DNA from: Acinetobacter lwoffii | Lineage (GTDB): Bacteria > Pseudomonadota > Gammaproteobacteria > Pseudomonadales > Moraxellaceae | Length of the DNA: 64,000 bases | Assembly: GCF_024129355.1 (NCBI RefSeq) | Contig: NZ_JAMXXP010000001.1 | Coordinates: 186,001 to 250,000, forward strand | Direction of reading: 5' to 3' | Shown here: piece after piece, positions 42,218 through 51,175 of the stretch | Layout: every line of letters starts with the position of its first letter | Numbering within the stretch: position 1 is the first letter of the stretch | Position numbers and translations under genes: made by a program | Notes under the pieces: generated by a model | Database searches by the model: none | The model's input: only the letters and a program-made list of their open reading frames with translations | What the model was told of the DNA's origin: nothing

Positions 42218-43207
42218 TTAAAGCAATTCTTTGCGCAATTGTTCTGAAGATTTAATTGAAAGTAGGGCAGGTGCTACATCTAGGGCTGTTTTGGCACCAT
42301 ATTGCTGGGTTTGATTCAGGCGGTAGCAGGCACGAGCATAAGCCACTAGAACACTTGCAGTAAACTCCGGATTGCTATTCAGCTTTAAAGAAAACTCAAT
42401 CACCTGTTTTTGTGCATCACTGGTATTACCACTACGAATGACAAAACCGCCATGTGGCATATCCTGATGATCTTTCAGTAAAGTTTCCTCACTGATAAAA
42501 TTCACAGTCGTATTATAATCAGCAAAATAATCAGGCATGCTGACGATGGTTTGTTCAACTGTTGCTGCATCAGCTCCTTGTTCCAATACCACATAACAGT
42601 CACGATGATGTTTGTCTTTGGTGCTTAACTCAGGTCGTGCGCCACTGCGGACTTGTTCAATCGCGTCAGTAGATGGAATGGTGTATTGCACACCAGCTTT
42701 CACACCTGCTACACGGCGGATCGCGTCTGAATGTCCCTGGCTTAAGCCTTTACCCCAAAAAGTATAAGTTTCACCATCTGGTAATAACGCTTCACCAAAT
42801 AAACGGTTAATCGAGAACATGCCAGGATCCCAGCCAATAGAAATCATGGCTGTTTTTTGGTTGGCAAGGGCAGGTGCATCGACTGCAGCATAGTATTCCG
42901 GAATACGTGCATGCGTATCAAAACTATCTACAGTGTTGAATTTGCTTGCGAAGATAGGAGCCTGTTGTGGCAAGTCATCTTTCGAGCCGCTACAAAGAAT
43001 CAGTACATCAATTTTGTCGCTAAAATCATTTAATAGTGCATCCATGCTATACACTTGAGTTTCTGCAAAGCAAGGAGAGACGTTGCTTGGTGAGCGGCGA
43101 GTAAAAATACCGACAAGCTGCATATCAGGATTTTTTTGGATGGCAGTTTCAACACCGCGGCCAAGATTACCGTAACCCGCGATACCAATACGAATAGAAT
43201 TTTGCAT
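42218..43207 (-). CDS. ddh: Diaminopimelate dehydrogenase-like protein
   Basis: A 329-residue NADPH-type meso-diaminopimelate D-dehydrogenase by pattern: N-terminal Rossmann motif GIAGYGNLGRG (Gly8 to Gly16), SIGWDPGMFSINR near residue 135, and WGKGLSQGHSDAIRR near 163, a hallmark of Ddh. It would make meso-diaminopimelate in one step, bypassing the succinylase route, or work in reverse. ATG 43207 gives a clean Rossmann start; an upstream in-frame start adds a hydrophobic leader and is unlikely. Flanking partial repeats suggest it was inserted here. Confidence 0.88.
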   Translation of the reverse strand: MQNSIRIGIAGYGNLGRGVETAIQKNPDMQLVGIFTRRSPSNVSPCFAETQVYSMDALLNDFSDKIDVLILCSGSKDDLPQQAPIFASKFNTVDSFDTHARIPEYYAAVDAPALANQKTAMISIGWDPGMFSINRLFGEALLPDGETYTFWGKGLSQGHSDAIRRVAGVKAGVQYTIPSTDAIEQVRSGARPELSTKDKHHRDCYVVLEQGADAATVEQTIVSMPDYFADYNTTVNFISEETLLKDHQDMPHGGFVIRSGNTSDAQKQVIEFSLKLNSNPEFTASVLVAYARACYRLNQTQQYGAKTALDVAPALLSIKSSEQLRKELL

Positions 43208-43410
43208 AAATAAATGATCACTGAATAAAAAAACAACGCCAAAAATAAGCAAGGTGATGATAGCTAGAAATGAAACAGGCCAATCAGGTCATCTGACTTA
43301 TATTTTGTTTTCGAAAGGATTATAGAGCGATAACTTAAACTTTATCACCCTAATCCTGCAGAAAGGCAGGTTTAACTGAGAATGCTTGTGATGAGACGCT
43401 AAATTGGACG

Positions 43411-43535
43411 AGGATTGGCTAATTTTGAAGCACTAAAAGCTGCCGAGAAATTAAAAGCGGAGCAGGAGGCTTTGATTAATCCAATTCAAGCTGCACTGGA
43501 AAGTGCCGAAATTGCACAGTTTAACTTATCTTAAA
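43411..43535 (+). pseudogene. 5'-truncated copy of the small membrane protein gene
   Basis: The frame here (FEALKAAEKLKAEQEAL and on, to TAA at 43533-43535) matches the end of the gene at 41770-42033 but lacks start and membrane helix; an in-frame stop lies just upstream. Colinear similarity with the left copy extends through the stop into the end of the DUF2726 gene. Confidence 0.65.
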
Positions 43536-43969
43536 TCCCTTTGCAGTTGTCTGATAGTTGGAATCTGAGTGTATCGAATCACGGTATAGCCTGCTGCAAT
43601 CAGCATCGCATCACGTTCAGCATCTTCCTGCTCTTTGCCAATATGGCTCGGATCATCCAGTTCGACAATCGCCACTACATTATATTCACGATCAAGTACT
43701 ACGAAGTCTGTAACTTTACGATTAAATTGATTACGCATTTTCATCTGATCGTGCGTGATCAAAGCGCTAAATGCGACTTGTGCCAGAATATGATGATGGG
43801 GAAAGGCATCTTTCAGACGTGTAAACATGCTGCTTTCAAAAGCAGTAATGACGCGCTTTGGATAGAATTTCTTTTGACGAGTGAAGATATGCGGCAAGAG
43901 CAGGCAAACTAATGCAAAAGTTGCCAGGCAGCCAATCACAAAAAATATAAACTGACTCAAATTAAACAC
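43526..43969 (-). CDS. DUF2726 protein, membrane-anchored
   Basis: A 147-residue protein with one N-terminal membrane helix (FIFFVIGCLATFALVCLLL) and a DUF2726 domain. That domain is related to the PD-(D/E)xK nuclease fold: VVAIVELDDPSH near residue 103 supplies the acidic strand and a conserved VIRY near 130 follows. Substrate unknown. A remnant of a paralogue lies at 42034-42110. Confidence 0.78.
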   Translation of the reverse strand: MFNLSQFIFFVIGCLATFALVCLLLPHIFTRQKKFYPKRVITAFESSMFTRLKDAFPHHHILAQVAFSALITHDQMKMRNQFNRKVTDFVVLDREYNVVAIVELDDPSHIGKEQEDAERDAMLIAAGYTVIRYTQIPTIRQLQRDLR

Positions 43970-43989
43970 AGATCACAAAAGAGGAGAAT

Positions 43990-44022
43990 AAAAAAACCCA
44001 CTTCGCAATGAGTGGGTTTTTT
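43990..44022 (-). terminator. tRNA operon terminator, copy 1
   Basis: AAAAAACCCACT and AGTGGGTTTTTT stem with loop TCGCAATG; on the reverse strand it follows the tRNA pair. Confidence 0.85.
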
Positions 44023-44029
44023 AGAATCT

Positions 44030-44105
44030 TGGCTCTCCCACCTGGGCTCGAACCAGGGACCTGCGGATTAACAGTCCGTCGCTCTACCGACTGAGCTATG
44101 GGAGA
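44030..44105 (-). tRNA. tRNA-Asn (GTT)
   Basis: A 76-base cloverleaf with encoded CCA. The anticodon loop CTGTTAA gives GTT. The acceptor stem is TCTCCCA with TGGGAGA and the T loop TTCGAGC is standard. Confidence 0.95.
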
Positions 44106-44111
44106 ATAGAT

Positions 44112-44187
44112 TGGCTCTCCAACCTGGGCTCGAACCAGGGACCTGCGGATTAACAGTCCGTCGCTCTACCGACTGAGCTATTGGAGA
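44112..44187 (-). tRNA. tRNA-Asn (GTT)
   Basis: A 76-base tRNA, same body as its neighbour but with acceptor stem TCTCCAA with TTGGAGA; CCA is encoded. Confidence 0.95.
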
Positions 44188-44192
44188 ATCTG

Positions 44193-44438
44193 ACAGCGAT
44201 TATAGAGAGATTTGAAAAGGGGTCAAGGCACTTTTGGAAAAAAGCTGCAGAAATTGAATCAAGTGTTTTAAAAATAGTCGAAAAGGTTTGTAGTTCAAAC
44301 TGTTATGTTTATGTAAACTGGTCTTAACAGCAAAATCGCGATCAGCCTTAATTTTGATAAGTGATCTGGAGCATAAGAAATAAGTTAGCTGATCGCGCAT
44401 ATAAATCAATATGATCTCAATTTAAAAAATACAGCTAT
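44193..44438. other. Spacer between tRNA pairs
   Basis: About 245 AT-rich bases without a supported gene; a reverse frame of 69 codons inside it has no ribosome site or recognisable product. It should contain the promoter of the first tRNA pair. Confidence 0.4.
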
Positions 44439-44471
44439 AAAAAAACCCACTTCGCAATGAGTGGGTTTTTT
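44439..44471 (-). terminator. tRNA operon terminator, copy 2
   Basis: Same stem and loop as the terminator at 43990-44022. Confidence 0.85.
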
Positions 44472-44478
44472 AGAATCT

Positions 44479-44554
44479 TGGCTCTTCCACCTGGGCTCGA
44501 ACCAGGGACCTGCGGATTAACAGTCCGTCGCTCTACCGACTGAGCTATGGAAGA
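44479..44554 (-). tRNA. tRNA-Asn (GTT)
   Basis: A 76-base tRNA; its acceptor stem is TCTTCCA with TGGAAGA, a compensated change from the first copy. Anticodon GTT, CCA encoded. Confidence 0.95.
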
Positions 44555-44559
44555 ATAGA

Positions 44560-44635
44560 TGGCTCTCCAACCTGGGCTCGAACCAGGGACCTGCGGATTA
44601 ACAGTCCGTCGCTCTACCGACTGAGCTATTGGAGA
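44560..44635 (-). tRNA. tRNA-Asn (GTT)
   Basis: A 76-base tRNA with the same sequence as the tRNA at 44112-44187; acceptor stem TCTCCAA with TTGGAGA. Confidence 0.95.
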
Positions 44636-44732
44636 ATCTGATCGGCATTTTAGGGAGGAATCAGAAGGTCGTCAATCAATTAATGTAAAGAAATGAATTG
44701 TTTGCTTTATTAATATTCACTTAGTGCCTAAA

Positions 44733-44767
44733 AATAAAAAAATCACCCAAAATGGGTGATTTTTTTA
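44733..44767 (-). terminator. sodB terminator
   Basis: AAATCACCC-AAAA-GGGTGATTT stem flanked by A and T tracts, at the end of sodB. Confidence 0.85.
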
Positions 44768-44783
44768 GCAAAGAAATAAAGAA

Positions 44784-45410
44784 TTATTTCTCAACACCTG
44801 CAGGCTGACCTGCATATTTAGCATTTGCATAATCCCAGTTTACTAGGCTTTCTAGGAAAGTAGAGATGTACTTAGGACGAGCATTACGGAAATCGATGTA
44901 GTAAGCGTGTTCCCAAACGTCAATCGTCAACACTGCAATTTTACCGTGCGCCATTGGCGTATCAGCATTTGAAGTTTTCATGATTGAAAGCTGACCGTTT
45001 ACTTCGTCAGCCACTAACCAAGCCCAACCTGAACCAAATTGAGTAGTTGCAGCAGCAGCAAATTCTTCAGCAAATTTTTCATAAGAACCGAATGCTTCGT
45101 CAATTTTCGCAGCCAAAGTACCAGTTGCTTTACCGCCGCCGTTTTTAGCCATACAGTTCCAGTAGAACGTGTGGTTCCAAACTTGAGCCGCGTTATTGAA
45201 AACACCCGCTTTAGAAGCATCACCAGCAGTTGCTGTAATAATTTCTTCTAGAGTTTTGCCTTCAAGCTCAGTACCAGCGATCAGGTTATTCAGGTTAACC
45301 ACATACGTATTGTGGTGTTTGTCGTGATGGTATTCTAAAGTTTCTTTGCTGATGTGTGGAGCAAGATCTTCGTAGCCATAAGGTAATGCTGGTAAAGTAA
45401 TGGTTGTCAT
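44784..45410 (-). CDS. sodB: Superoxide dismutase (Fe type)
   Basis: A 208-residue Fe/Mn superoxide dismutase. Metal ligands are visible: His near 27 (LEYHHDKHH), His near 78 (NHTFYW), and Asp and His in the VLTIDVWEHAYYIDF signature near 166-170. The QFGSGWAWLV and the Gln next to the metal site point to the iron form. It removes superoxide in the cytoplasm. ATG 45410 is preceded by AAGGA; earlier in-frame starts only add a poor leader. Confidence 0.95.
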   Translation of the reverse strand: MTTITLPALPYGYEDLAPHISKETLEYHHDKHHNTYVVNLNNLIAGTELEGKTLEEIITATAGDASKAGVFNNAAQVWNHTFYWNCMAKNGGGKATGTLAAKIDEAFGSYEKFAEEFAAAATTQFGSGWAWLVADEVNGQLSIMKTSNADTPMAHGKIAVLTIDVWEHAYYIDFRNARPKYISTFLESLVNWDYANAKYAGQPAGVEK

Positions 45411-45563
45411 GTTTTCAATTCCTTGCATTTTGCTGGGTTTTAACAATAAGTGGCTTTATTGTAATAGATAATCGGGCAGAAATGGGCATCGTGTATAAAT
45501 AACAATACAGAATAAAGCCTGAAAATATATGAATAAAGCCACTGATCATAAACGTCAGTCGAA

Positions 45564-46322
45564 TTAAATCGGATTGTTTAATTCGAAATAATCATACTCA
45601 ATATTAAACTGTTCTGAAATAGCCTTGGCCAGGCGTTGCACACCGTATTTTTCAGTCGCATGATGGCCACAGGCATAATAATGCACATTCAGTTCCTGAG
45701 CTTCATAAAAGGTCCGTTCAGACACTTCGCCCGAAATATAGGCATCACAGTTCTGTAGTGCCGCTTTTTGAATATAATCCTGCGCACCGCCGGTACAGAA
45801 ACCGACTTTATGGATTTGAGTTTTGTCTGCAGGCAGATGAATCGCATCAAAGCCCAGCTTTTCTGAAACATAATTTTTAAAATCTTCCGGACTCATTGGC
45901 TGTTTTAAATAGCCAATATTGCCAATCGGACGTTTTTCATTCGGATCCAGCTGTTCGATATTTTCGAGTTCTAATAAATCCGCAATGGTAGCATTATTTC
46001 CCAGAGTTGGATGACTGTCTAAAGGTAGGTGATAGCCAACCAGTGAAATATCATTTTGAATCAGGGTTTTAATGCGTTTACCACGCATTCCCGTAATTGG
46101 GTAGGCTTCTCCTTTCCAGAAATAGCCATGATGAACCAGCAATAAATCTGCGCCTTGCTCAATTGCAGCTTCAATGGCACTCTGGGAAGCAGTCACAGCA
46201 CAGAGGATTTTATTCACCTCGGATTTGCCTTCAATCTGCAAGCCATTCGGTGCATAGTCCTTAAATTCACGTGCTGCCAAAGTTTGGTCACACCATTGAA
46301 TAATATCGTTCAAATTCGCCAT
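45564..46322 (-). CDS. Nif3-like dinuclear metal protein
   Basis: A 252-residue protein of the Nif3/YbgI (GTP cyclohydrolase I type 2 homologue) family. The N-terminal PNGLQIEG and LLVHHGYFWKG (two His ligands near 64) and the C-terminal YACGHHATEKYG motif define the two-metal site of the hexamer. The precise cellular role is unsettled. The divergent htrA-like gene starts 170 bases away. Confidence 0.88.
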   Translation of the reverse strand: MANLNDIIQWCDQTLAAREFKDYAPNGLQIEGKSEVNKILCAVTASQSAIEAAIEQGADLLLVHHGYFWKGEAYPITGMRGKRIKTLIQNDISLVGYHLPLDSHPTLGNNATIADLLELENIEQLDPNEKRPIGNIGYLKQPMSPEDFKNYVSEKLGFDAIHLPADKTQIHKVGFCTGGAQDYIQKAALQNCDAYISGEVSERTFYEAQELNVHYYACGHHATEKYGVQRLAKAISEQFNIEYDYFELNNPI

Positions 46323-46492
46323 AAAATTCCTGTAAGTTTAAAAACTTGCCCATATTTATCTATAGGTCTAATTGTAACTAAAGCTGCACAAATCTCTGTG
46401 GAATTTTTTGTGTTTAGTTATGTATTTCGCATTACAATAGGACACAAATTACTTAGTCATCAACGAATTAAAATATTTTAGAGGATAGCAAC

Positions 46493-47674
46493 GTGCGCCG
46501 CACCTTTACATGGTTACCCTGGGTGTTACTGATTTTAGTCATTATCGGTTTTTTGGGGTGGCAACAACTACAAAAACCAAAGGCACCAGTTGCGCCAGAT
46601 GGTGTCAAAATGCCTGCTGAAAAAGTAGAGCCGTTGATTGATACGTCGCGCTCAGGAGGCGTGGTCTCCTATAGTGCTGCTGTAAAAGTGGCAGCACCCG
46701 CTGTCGTGAATATTTTTACTACCCAAAAAGTCAAGCAACAGGCGCATCCTTTACTGACCGATCCGGTATTTCGTGAATTCTTTGGCGATCAGTTGCCTGA
46801 CCAGTATGGACAAAGCCCGAATGAAAACAGTTTAGGTTCGGGTGTAATTGTACGTCCAGACGGTTATATCCTGACCAATAACCATGTGATTGCGCAGGCC
46901 GATCAGATTGTAGTGGCTTTGCAGGATGGACGTCGTGCTGAAGCCAAGGTGGTCGGAACTGATCCGGATACCGATCTGGCCGTGATCAAGATTGAACTGA
47001 CACAATTGCCAGTTCTGCCATTTAAACTCAGTGGCAATGAAGTCGGTGATGTGGTTCTGGCGATTGGTAATCCTTTTGGTGTTGGGCAAACCGTGACGCA
47101 GGGGATTATCTCGGCAACGGGCCGTTCAGACTTGGGTATTAATACCTATGAAGACTTTGTGCAGACTGATGCTGCAATTAACCCGGGTAACTCGGGTGGT
47201 GCGCTGATTGATGTCGCCGGTAATTTAATTGGTGTGAATACTGCAATCTTCTCGCAGTCTGGTGGTTCACTGGGGATTGGTTTTGCTATTCCGGCCAAAA
47301 TCTGTCAGCAGGTGATGAATGCCATTTTGAAAGATGGCCGTGTGGTTCGTGGCTGGTTAGGGATCAGCTTATTACCTGCAGAGCGTGATGATGTCCTGCA
47401 ACCCAAAGAAAAAGGTGTGACGGTCGCAGAAGTGCTACCGGATGGACCTGCTGCCAAGGCTGGAATCCAGCGTGGCGATAAGATTATGAAAGTAAATGAG
47501 GAAGAGATTAGTTCTGCCTCACATCTGATTAATTTTGTGGCCTTGCAAAAGCCAAACAGTACCATTCAGATTGAAATTGAGCGGGCAGGAAGAACCATGA
47601 TCCTAGAGGTTGTGGTGACTGAACGTAAGGCACAAAACAGTGCTTCACAATATATTCCTCTGCCAGGCCAATAA
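46493..47674 (+). CDS. Membrane-anchored HtrA-family serine protease
   Basis: A 393-residue protease with an N-terminal membrane anchor (LPWVLLILVIIGFLGW), catalytic triad His131 (TNNHVI), Asp161 (DTDLAVIK) and Ser234 (NPGNSGGAL), and one PDZ domain (about 280-375). A single PDZ plus anchor matches DegS/AlgW, which start the envelope-stress cascade by cutting RseA/MucA, rather than DegP. It starts at GTG 46493 with GAGGA upstream. A perfect terminator follows. Confidence 0.92.
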   Translation: MRRTFTWLPWVLLILVIIGFLGWQQLQKPKAPVAPDGVKMPAEKVEPLIDTSRSGGVVSYSAAVKVAAPAVVNIFTTQKVKQQAHPLLTDPVFREFFGDQLPDQYGQSPNENSLGSGVIVRPDGYILTNNHVIAQADQIVVALQDGRRAEAKVVGTDPDTDLAVIKIELTQLPVLPFKLSGNEVGDVVLAIGNPFGVGQTVTQGIISATGRSDLGINTYEDFVQTDAAINPGNSGGALIDVAGNLIGVNTAIFSQSGGSLGIGFAIPAKICQQVMNAILKDGRVVRGWLGISLLPAERDDVLQPKEKGVTVAEVLPDGPAAKAGIQRGDKIMKVNEEEISSASHLINFVALQKPNSTIQIEIERAGRTMILEVVVTERKAQNSASQYIPLPGQ

Positions 47675-47682
47675 GTTTGATT

Positions 47683-47716
47683 AAAAAAAATCCCTCATGA
47701 TGAGGGATTTTTTTTA
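47683..47716. terminator. Terminator after the HtrA gene
   Basis: AAAAAATCCCTCATCATGAGGGATTTTTT-type perfect hairpin, symmetric in both directions. Confidence 0.9.
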
Positions 47717-47811
47717 TACTTTCTTTCAGCATGTTCTGATACAAAAGTGAAATATTAAGCGTTTTATAAATCATTTAGCTTAGTGAAATAACATTAAAAG
47801 AGAAAATAAAA

Positions 47812-48069
47812 ATGAATTTTATGACGGCAGATCAGGCCAAAATTTTATCTAATGTTGCTAACCTGAATATTGAAATGTATAAGCCACGTCTGGCGCAACT
47901 GATTGAAGATAATGCCCGGCAAGGCAATACAGCGGTACTGACAGTTTTTCCCAAACATCTGCCTTTGGAAGATATCCGTGCCTTGTCTGCCGAGTTAACA
48001 GATCTGGGTTATAACGTACGTTTTGAAGTACAAGAATTTTATTACAGCTTTAATGTCTACTGGCTGTAA
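47812..48069 (+). CDS. Hypothetical protein
   Basis: An 85-residue soluble protein with helices in the first half and a beta-rich end (YNVRFEVQEFYYSFNVYWL). It looks like a small conserved Acinetobacter protein; a second start at 47821 is possible. No link to its neighbours is evident. Confidence 0.65.
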   Translation: MNFMTADQAKILSNVANLNIEMYKPRLAQLIEDNARQGNTAVLTVFPKHLPLEDIRALSAELTDLGYNVRFEVQEFYYSFNVYWL

Positions 48070-48149
48070 TTTTAACAGTTGTTCAAAAAAGGTCCTGTTT
48101 AGGCATATATTTTGCTGCGTTCATCTCATATTTAAACTATGAGAAATTT

Positions 48150-48941
48150 ATGTCTTTATTTATTAATCATGCAGCACAGGCAGATGCACCTTATGTGGTG
48201 CTTTCGTCCGGACTGGGCGGACATGCCAGTTTCTGGAATCCTCAAATTAGAGTTTTACAGCAGCATTTTCATGTGGTTACTTATGACCAGGAAGGCTGTC
48301 ATTCAGATTCTGAACTCTTGCCCACGCCTTATTCGATCGACCATATGGCCGGCCAGATTCTGGATTTATTGATCAATGATGGCATTCGAGAGTTTCATTT
48401 TATCGGGCATGCGTTGGGCGGACATATCGGCATGCAACTGGCGACCTATCAGGCTGAAAGAAAGTTTAAGCTGCTCAGTTTGACCATGTTAAATGCTTGG
48501 GGAGAGCTGGATGCTCATACTCAGAAGTGTTTCGAAGCCCGGACTTCGTTATTGCTCAATAGCGGGGCAGAGGCATATGTGAGAGCACAGGCTTTATTTC
48601 TTTATCCGCCGCAGTGGATTTCAACCCATATTGATCAGTTAACCGAAGCAGAAAATAAGCAGCTCCTTGACTTTCCACCGATCAAAAATGTTCTGGCACG
48701 CCTACAAGCCGTGCAGACTTTTAAACTAAACACAGAACATCAACAGGCACTCAAAGATATTCCTATACATCTGCTTGCCAATCAGAATGATTTCCTGGTG
48801 CCTTATCAACGGTCACAGCAATTACAGCAATGCTTGCCGCATAGTCAGCTAAGTTTGCTTGCTACAGGTGCACATGCATCTACTGTGACCGAGACAGATC
48901 AGGTGAATCAACTGATCCTTTCATTCCTGATTTCCCCTTAG
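48150..48941 (+). CDS. rutD: RutD-like alpha/beta hydrolase-fold protein
   Basis: A 263-residue alpha/beta hydrolase-fold protein close to E. coli RutD: VLSSGLGGHASFW near the start, VTYDQEGC, then GHALGG where Ala88 stands in place of the usual serine nucleophile, a feature RutD shares, and GGHAC-like GAHAS at the end. RutD helps release of aminoacrylate in uracil breakdown. It lies upstream of rutA with a terminator and a sigma-54 promoter between, so it is expressed separately from rutABCFG. Confidence 0.85.
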   Translation: MSLFINHAAQADAPYVVLSSGLGGHASFWNPQIRVLQQHFHVVTYDQEGCHSDSELLPTPYSIDHMAGQILDLLINDGIREFHFIGHALGGHIGMQLATYQAERKFKLLSLTMLNAWGELDAHTQKCFEARTSLLLNSGAEAYVRAQALFLYPPQWISTHIDQLTEAENKQLLDFPPIKNVLARLQAVQTFKLNTEHQQALKDIPIHLLANQNDFLVPYQRSQQLQQCLPHSQLSLLATGAHASTVTETDQVNQLILSFLISP

Positions 48942-48957
48942 TTTGAAGATTTTTTTA

Positions 48958-48988
48958 AAGCCAGACCTCGTGTCTGGTTTTTTATTTT
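48958..48988 (+). terminator. rutD terminator
   Basis: AAGCCAGAC-CTCGT-GTCTGGTTTTTT. Confidence 0.85.
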
Positions 48989-49186
48989 TTCTAATCAATC
49001 ATTTTTGTAGCATCAGCATGGTTTTTACTTCGAATTGATGCATGAACTGCAAATGCAAAAATTGCTACGAGTGCACTTGAATGAAACAATATGTTCAAAA
49101 TTGACTCATAGGTAAAAATGGTTATTTTACTAAAAATTCAAAAAATAAAATATTAAGTAATTGATAATTATAAATTAAATATAGTT

Positions 49187-49200
49187 GGCACACGCTTTGC
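49187..49200 (+). promoter_or_regulatory. Sigma-54 promoter of the rut operon
   Basis: TTGGCACACGCTTTGCAAT fits the consensus TGGCAC-N5-TTGCA perfectly, with GG at 49187-49188 and GC at 49199-49200. It lies about 80 bases before the rutA start. A GTGCAC half-site at 49071-49076 may belong to an enhancer, but no full NtrC site is clear. Confidence 0.88.
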
Positions 49201-49277
49201 AATGTTTATCTTGTAAATAAAATTCCCGAAGTGGAATCAGAATTTTGAATAAGTGTTAAAAATAATGAGGTGTGAAA

Positions 49278-50384
49278 ATGAAAATAGGTGTCTTCTGTCC
49301 AATCGGAAATAATGGCTGGTTACTCTCTGAAAATGCACCGCAGTACATGCCGACTTTTGAGTTAAACAAACAAATCGTACAGCGCGCTGAGCACTATGGT
49401 TTCGATTTCGCACTTTCTATGATCAAGCTGCGTGGCTTTGGTGGCAAGACTGAATTTTGGGAACATAACCTGGAAACTTTCACCCTAATGGCAGGTCTTG
49501 CTGCTGTCACCAGCAAAATTAAAATTTTCGCAACTGCCGCAACTCTGGTGATGCCACCTGCAATTGTCGCGCGCATGGTATCAACTATTGATTCGATTTC
49601 AAATGGTCGTTTTGGTCTAAATGTGGTGACCGGCTGGCAACCACCTGAATATACCCAAATGGGTATGTGGCCAGGTAATGACTATTTTGGTAAACGCTAT
49701 GAATATCTGTCTGAATATGTACAAATTCTGCGTGAACTTTGGGCGACTGGTAAGTCAGACTTTAAGGGCGAACATTTCCAGATGGAAGACTGTCGTGTCA
49801 GCCCTCGCCCGCAAGCAGACATGAAAATCATCTGTGCTGGTCAGTCTGATGCCGGTCTGGAGTTTTCTGCGCAATATGCTGACTACAACTTCGTGTTTGG
49901 TAAAGGGCTGAATACACCGACCGCTTATGCAGAAATTAATGATCGCCTAAAAGAAAAAACAGATGTGACGGGTCGTGATGTACAGACTTATGTGCTGTTT
50001 ATGGTCATCGCGGCAGAAACTGATGAAGAAGCTCAAGTGAAATGGCAACACTATAACGATGGCGCAGATATGGAAGCGATTAACTGGTTGATGAATCAGG
50101 GCGGGAAAGACACGACTTCCGGTGCAGATACCAATATCCGTCAAATGGCGTCTAGCGTATCTCCAGTGAATATCAATATGGGAACCTTGGTAGGTTCTTA
50201 TGAAAATGTGGCACGAATGTTGGATGAAATTGGCGAGATCAAGGGCACTGAAGGTGTGTTGCTGACCTTTGATGATTTCGTTCAGGGTGTAGAAGATTTC
50301 GGTCAGAAAATCCAGCCATTGATGAAATGCCGTGAGCATATTGTGATTGAGGGTGAAGCACCTGTACTGGAGAAAAGCGCATGA
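49278..50384 (+). CDS. rutA: Pyrimidine monooxygenase
   Basis: A 368-residue FMN-dependent luciferase-type monooxygenase that opens the uracil ring to ureidoacrylate peracid, first step of the Rut pathway. Family marks: [15 protein letters not shown] at the start, [24 protein letters not shown] and [14 protein letters not shown] 49278 has GAGG at 49267-49270. Its stop overlaps the rutB start (ATGA). Confidence 0.95.
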   Translation: MKIGVFCPIGNNGWLLSENAPQYMPTFELNKQIVQRAEHYGFDFALSMIKLRGFGGKTEFWEHNLETFTLMAGLAAVTSKIKIFATAATLVMPPAIVARMVSTIDSISNGRFGLNVVTGWQPPEYTQMGMWPGNDYFGKRYEYLSEYVQILRELWATGKSDFKGEHFQMEDCRVSPRPQADMKIICAGQSDAGLEFSAQYADYNFVFGKGLNTPTAYAEINDRLKEKTDVTGRDVQTYVLFMVIAAETDEEAQVKWQHYNDGADMEAINWLMNQGGKDTTSGADTNIRQMASSVSPVNINMGTLVGSYENVARMLDEIGEIKGTEGVLLTFDDFVQGVEDFGQKIQPLMKCREHIVIEGEAPVLEKSA

Positions 50385-51142
50385 GTGAATTAGTGGTAAG
50401 GGCCGGTTTTACTGAAAAACTCGGTACCGGAAAATCGCTTAAAGCTGAGCCTGAAGCAATCTGCCTTGCACCTGAACAGACTGCCCTGATTGTGATCGAC
50501 ATGCAGAATGCCTATACCTCGCAGGGTGGCTATCTGGATCTGGCTGGTTTTGATATCTCAAAAACCAAACCCGTGGTCGAAAATATAAAAAAAGCAGTCG
50601 ATGCTGCGCATGCGGCCAGTATTCAGGTGATTTATTTCAAAAATGGCTGGGATGCAGAATATAAGGAAGCGGGTGGTAAGGACTCTCCAAATTTCCATAA
50701 ATCCAATGCCTTAAAGACCATGCGTAAACGTCCTGAATTACAGGGGCAATTATTAGCAAAAGGTGGTTGGGATTTTGAGCTGATTGATGAGTTAAAACCA
50801 CTGCCACAAGACCTGGTGATCGAAAAGCCACGTTATAGCGGTTTCTTTAATACCGCGCTGGACAGCATGTTGCGTGTAAGAGGAATTCGCAATCTGGTCT
50901 TTGTGGGGATTGCCACCAACGTGTGTGTGGAGTCGACACTACGTGATGGCTTCTTCTTAGAATATTTTGGTATCGCACTTGCTGATGCCTGCCATCAGGC
51001 CGGTCCAGTCGAAGCGCATGAAGCCAGTCTGTATAACATCAAGACTTTCTTTGGCTGGGTATCAGATACCAAAAATTTTGTAGAGACCTTTCAAAAAGAA
51101 AGTGAGTCACTAAAAGAAACTAAATTAGCTGTAAGCGCATAA
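50381..51142 (+). CDS. rutB: Ureidoacrylate amidohydrolase
   Basis: A 253-residue isochorismatase-like hydrolase. The Asp-Lys-Cys triad is visible: Asp40 (VIDMQNAY), Lys149 (IEKPRYSGF) and Cys182 (TNVCVES). It releases carbamate and aminoacrylate from ureidoacrylate. Start overlaps rutA; rutC follows after 33 bases. Confidence 0.94.
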   Translation: MSELVVRAGFTEKLGTGKSLKAEPEAICLAPEQTALIVIDMQNAYTSQGGYLDLAGFDISKTKPVVENIKKAVDAAHAASIQVIYFKNGWDAEYKEAGGKDSPNFHKSNALKTMRKRPELQGQLLAKGGWDFELIDELKPLPQDLVIEKPRYSGFFNTALDSMLRVRGIRNLVFVGIATNVCVESTLRDGFFLEYFGIALADACHQAGPVEAHEASLYNIKTFFGWVSDTKNFVETFQKESESLKETKLAVSA

Positions 51143-51175
51143 AGAATTAAAGAACAGAATTAAGGAAAAAATAGT

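Larger units (their letters stand above)
43990..44192 (-). repeat. tRNA-Asn pair cassette, copy 1
   Basis: Terminator plus two tRNA genes, nearly identical to 44439-44640 at an offset of 449 bases. The similarity stops a few bases beyond the second tRNA. Confidence 0.85.
44439..44640 (-). repeat. tRNA-Asn pair cassette, copy 2
   Basis: Tandem duplicate of 43990-44192, with the same order of terminator, tRNA, five-base spacer (six in copy 1) and tRNA. Confidence 0.85.

Noticed and set aside
44200..44409. 69-codon reverse frame between the two tRNA pairs
   Set aside because: Weak start context and no recognisable product; region reads as tRNA spacer.
43990..44640. Clustered near-identical repeats considered as a CRISPR array
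   Set aside because: Repeats are whole tRNA genes with terminators; no short regular repeats and spacers and no cas genes anywhere in the window.
46155..46481. 108-codon forward frame opposite the start of the Nif3-family gene
   Set aside because: Antisense of a conserved gene plus its promoter region; no start signal.
48150..48941. Loss of the catalytic serine in the alpha/beta hydrolase as a sign of decay
   Set aside because: GHALG with Ala at the nucleophile place is also found in E. coli RutD, so it is a family trait.
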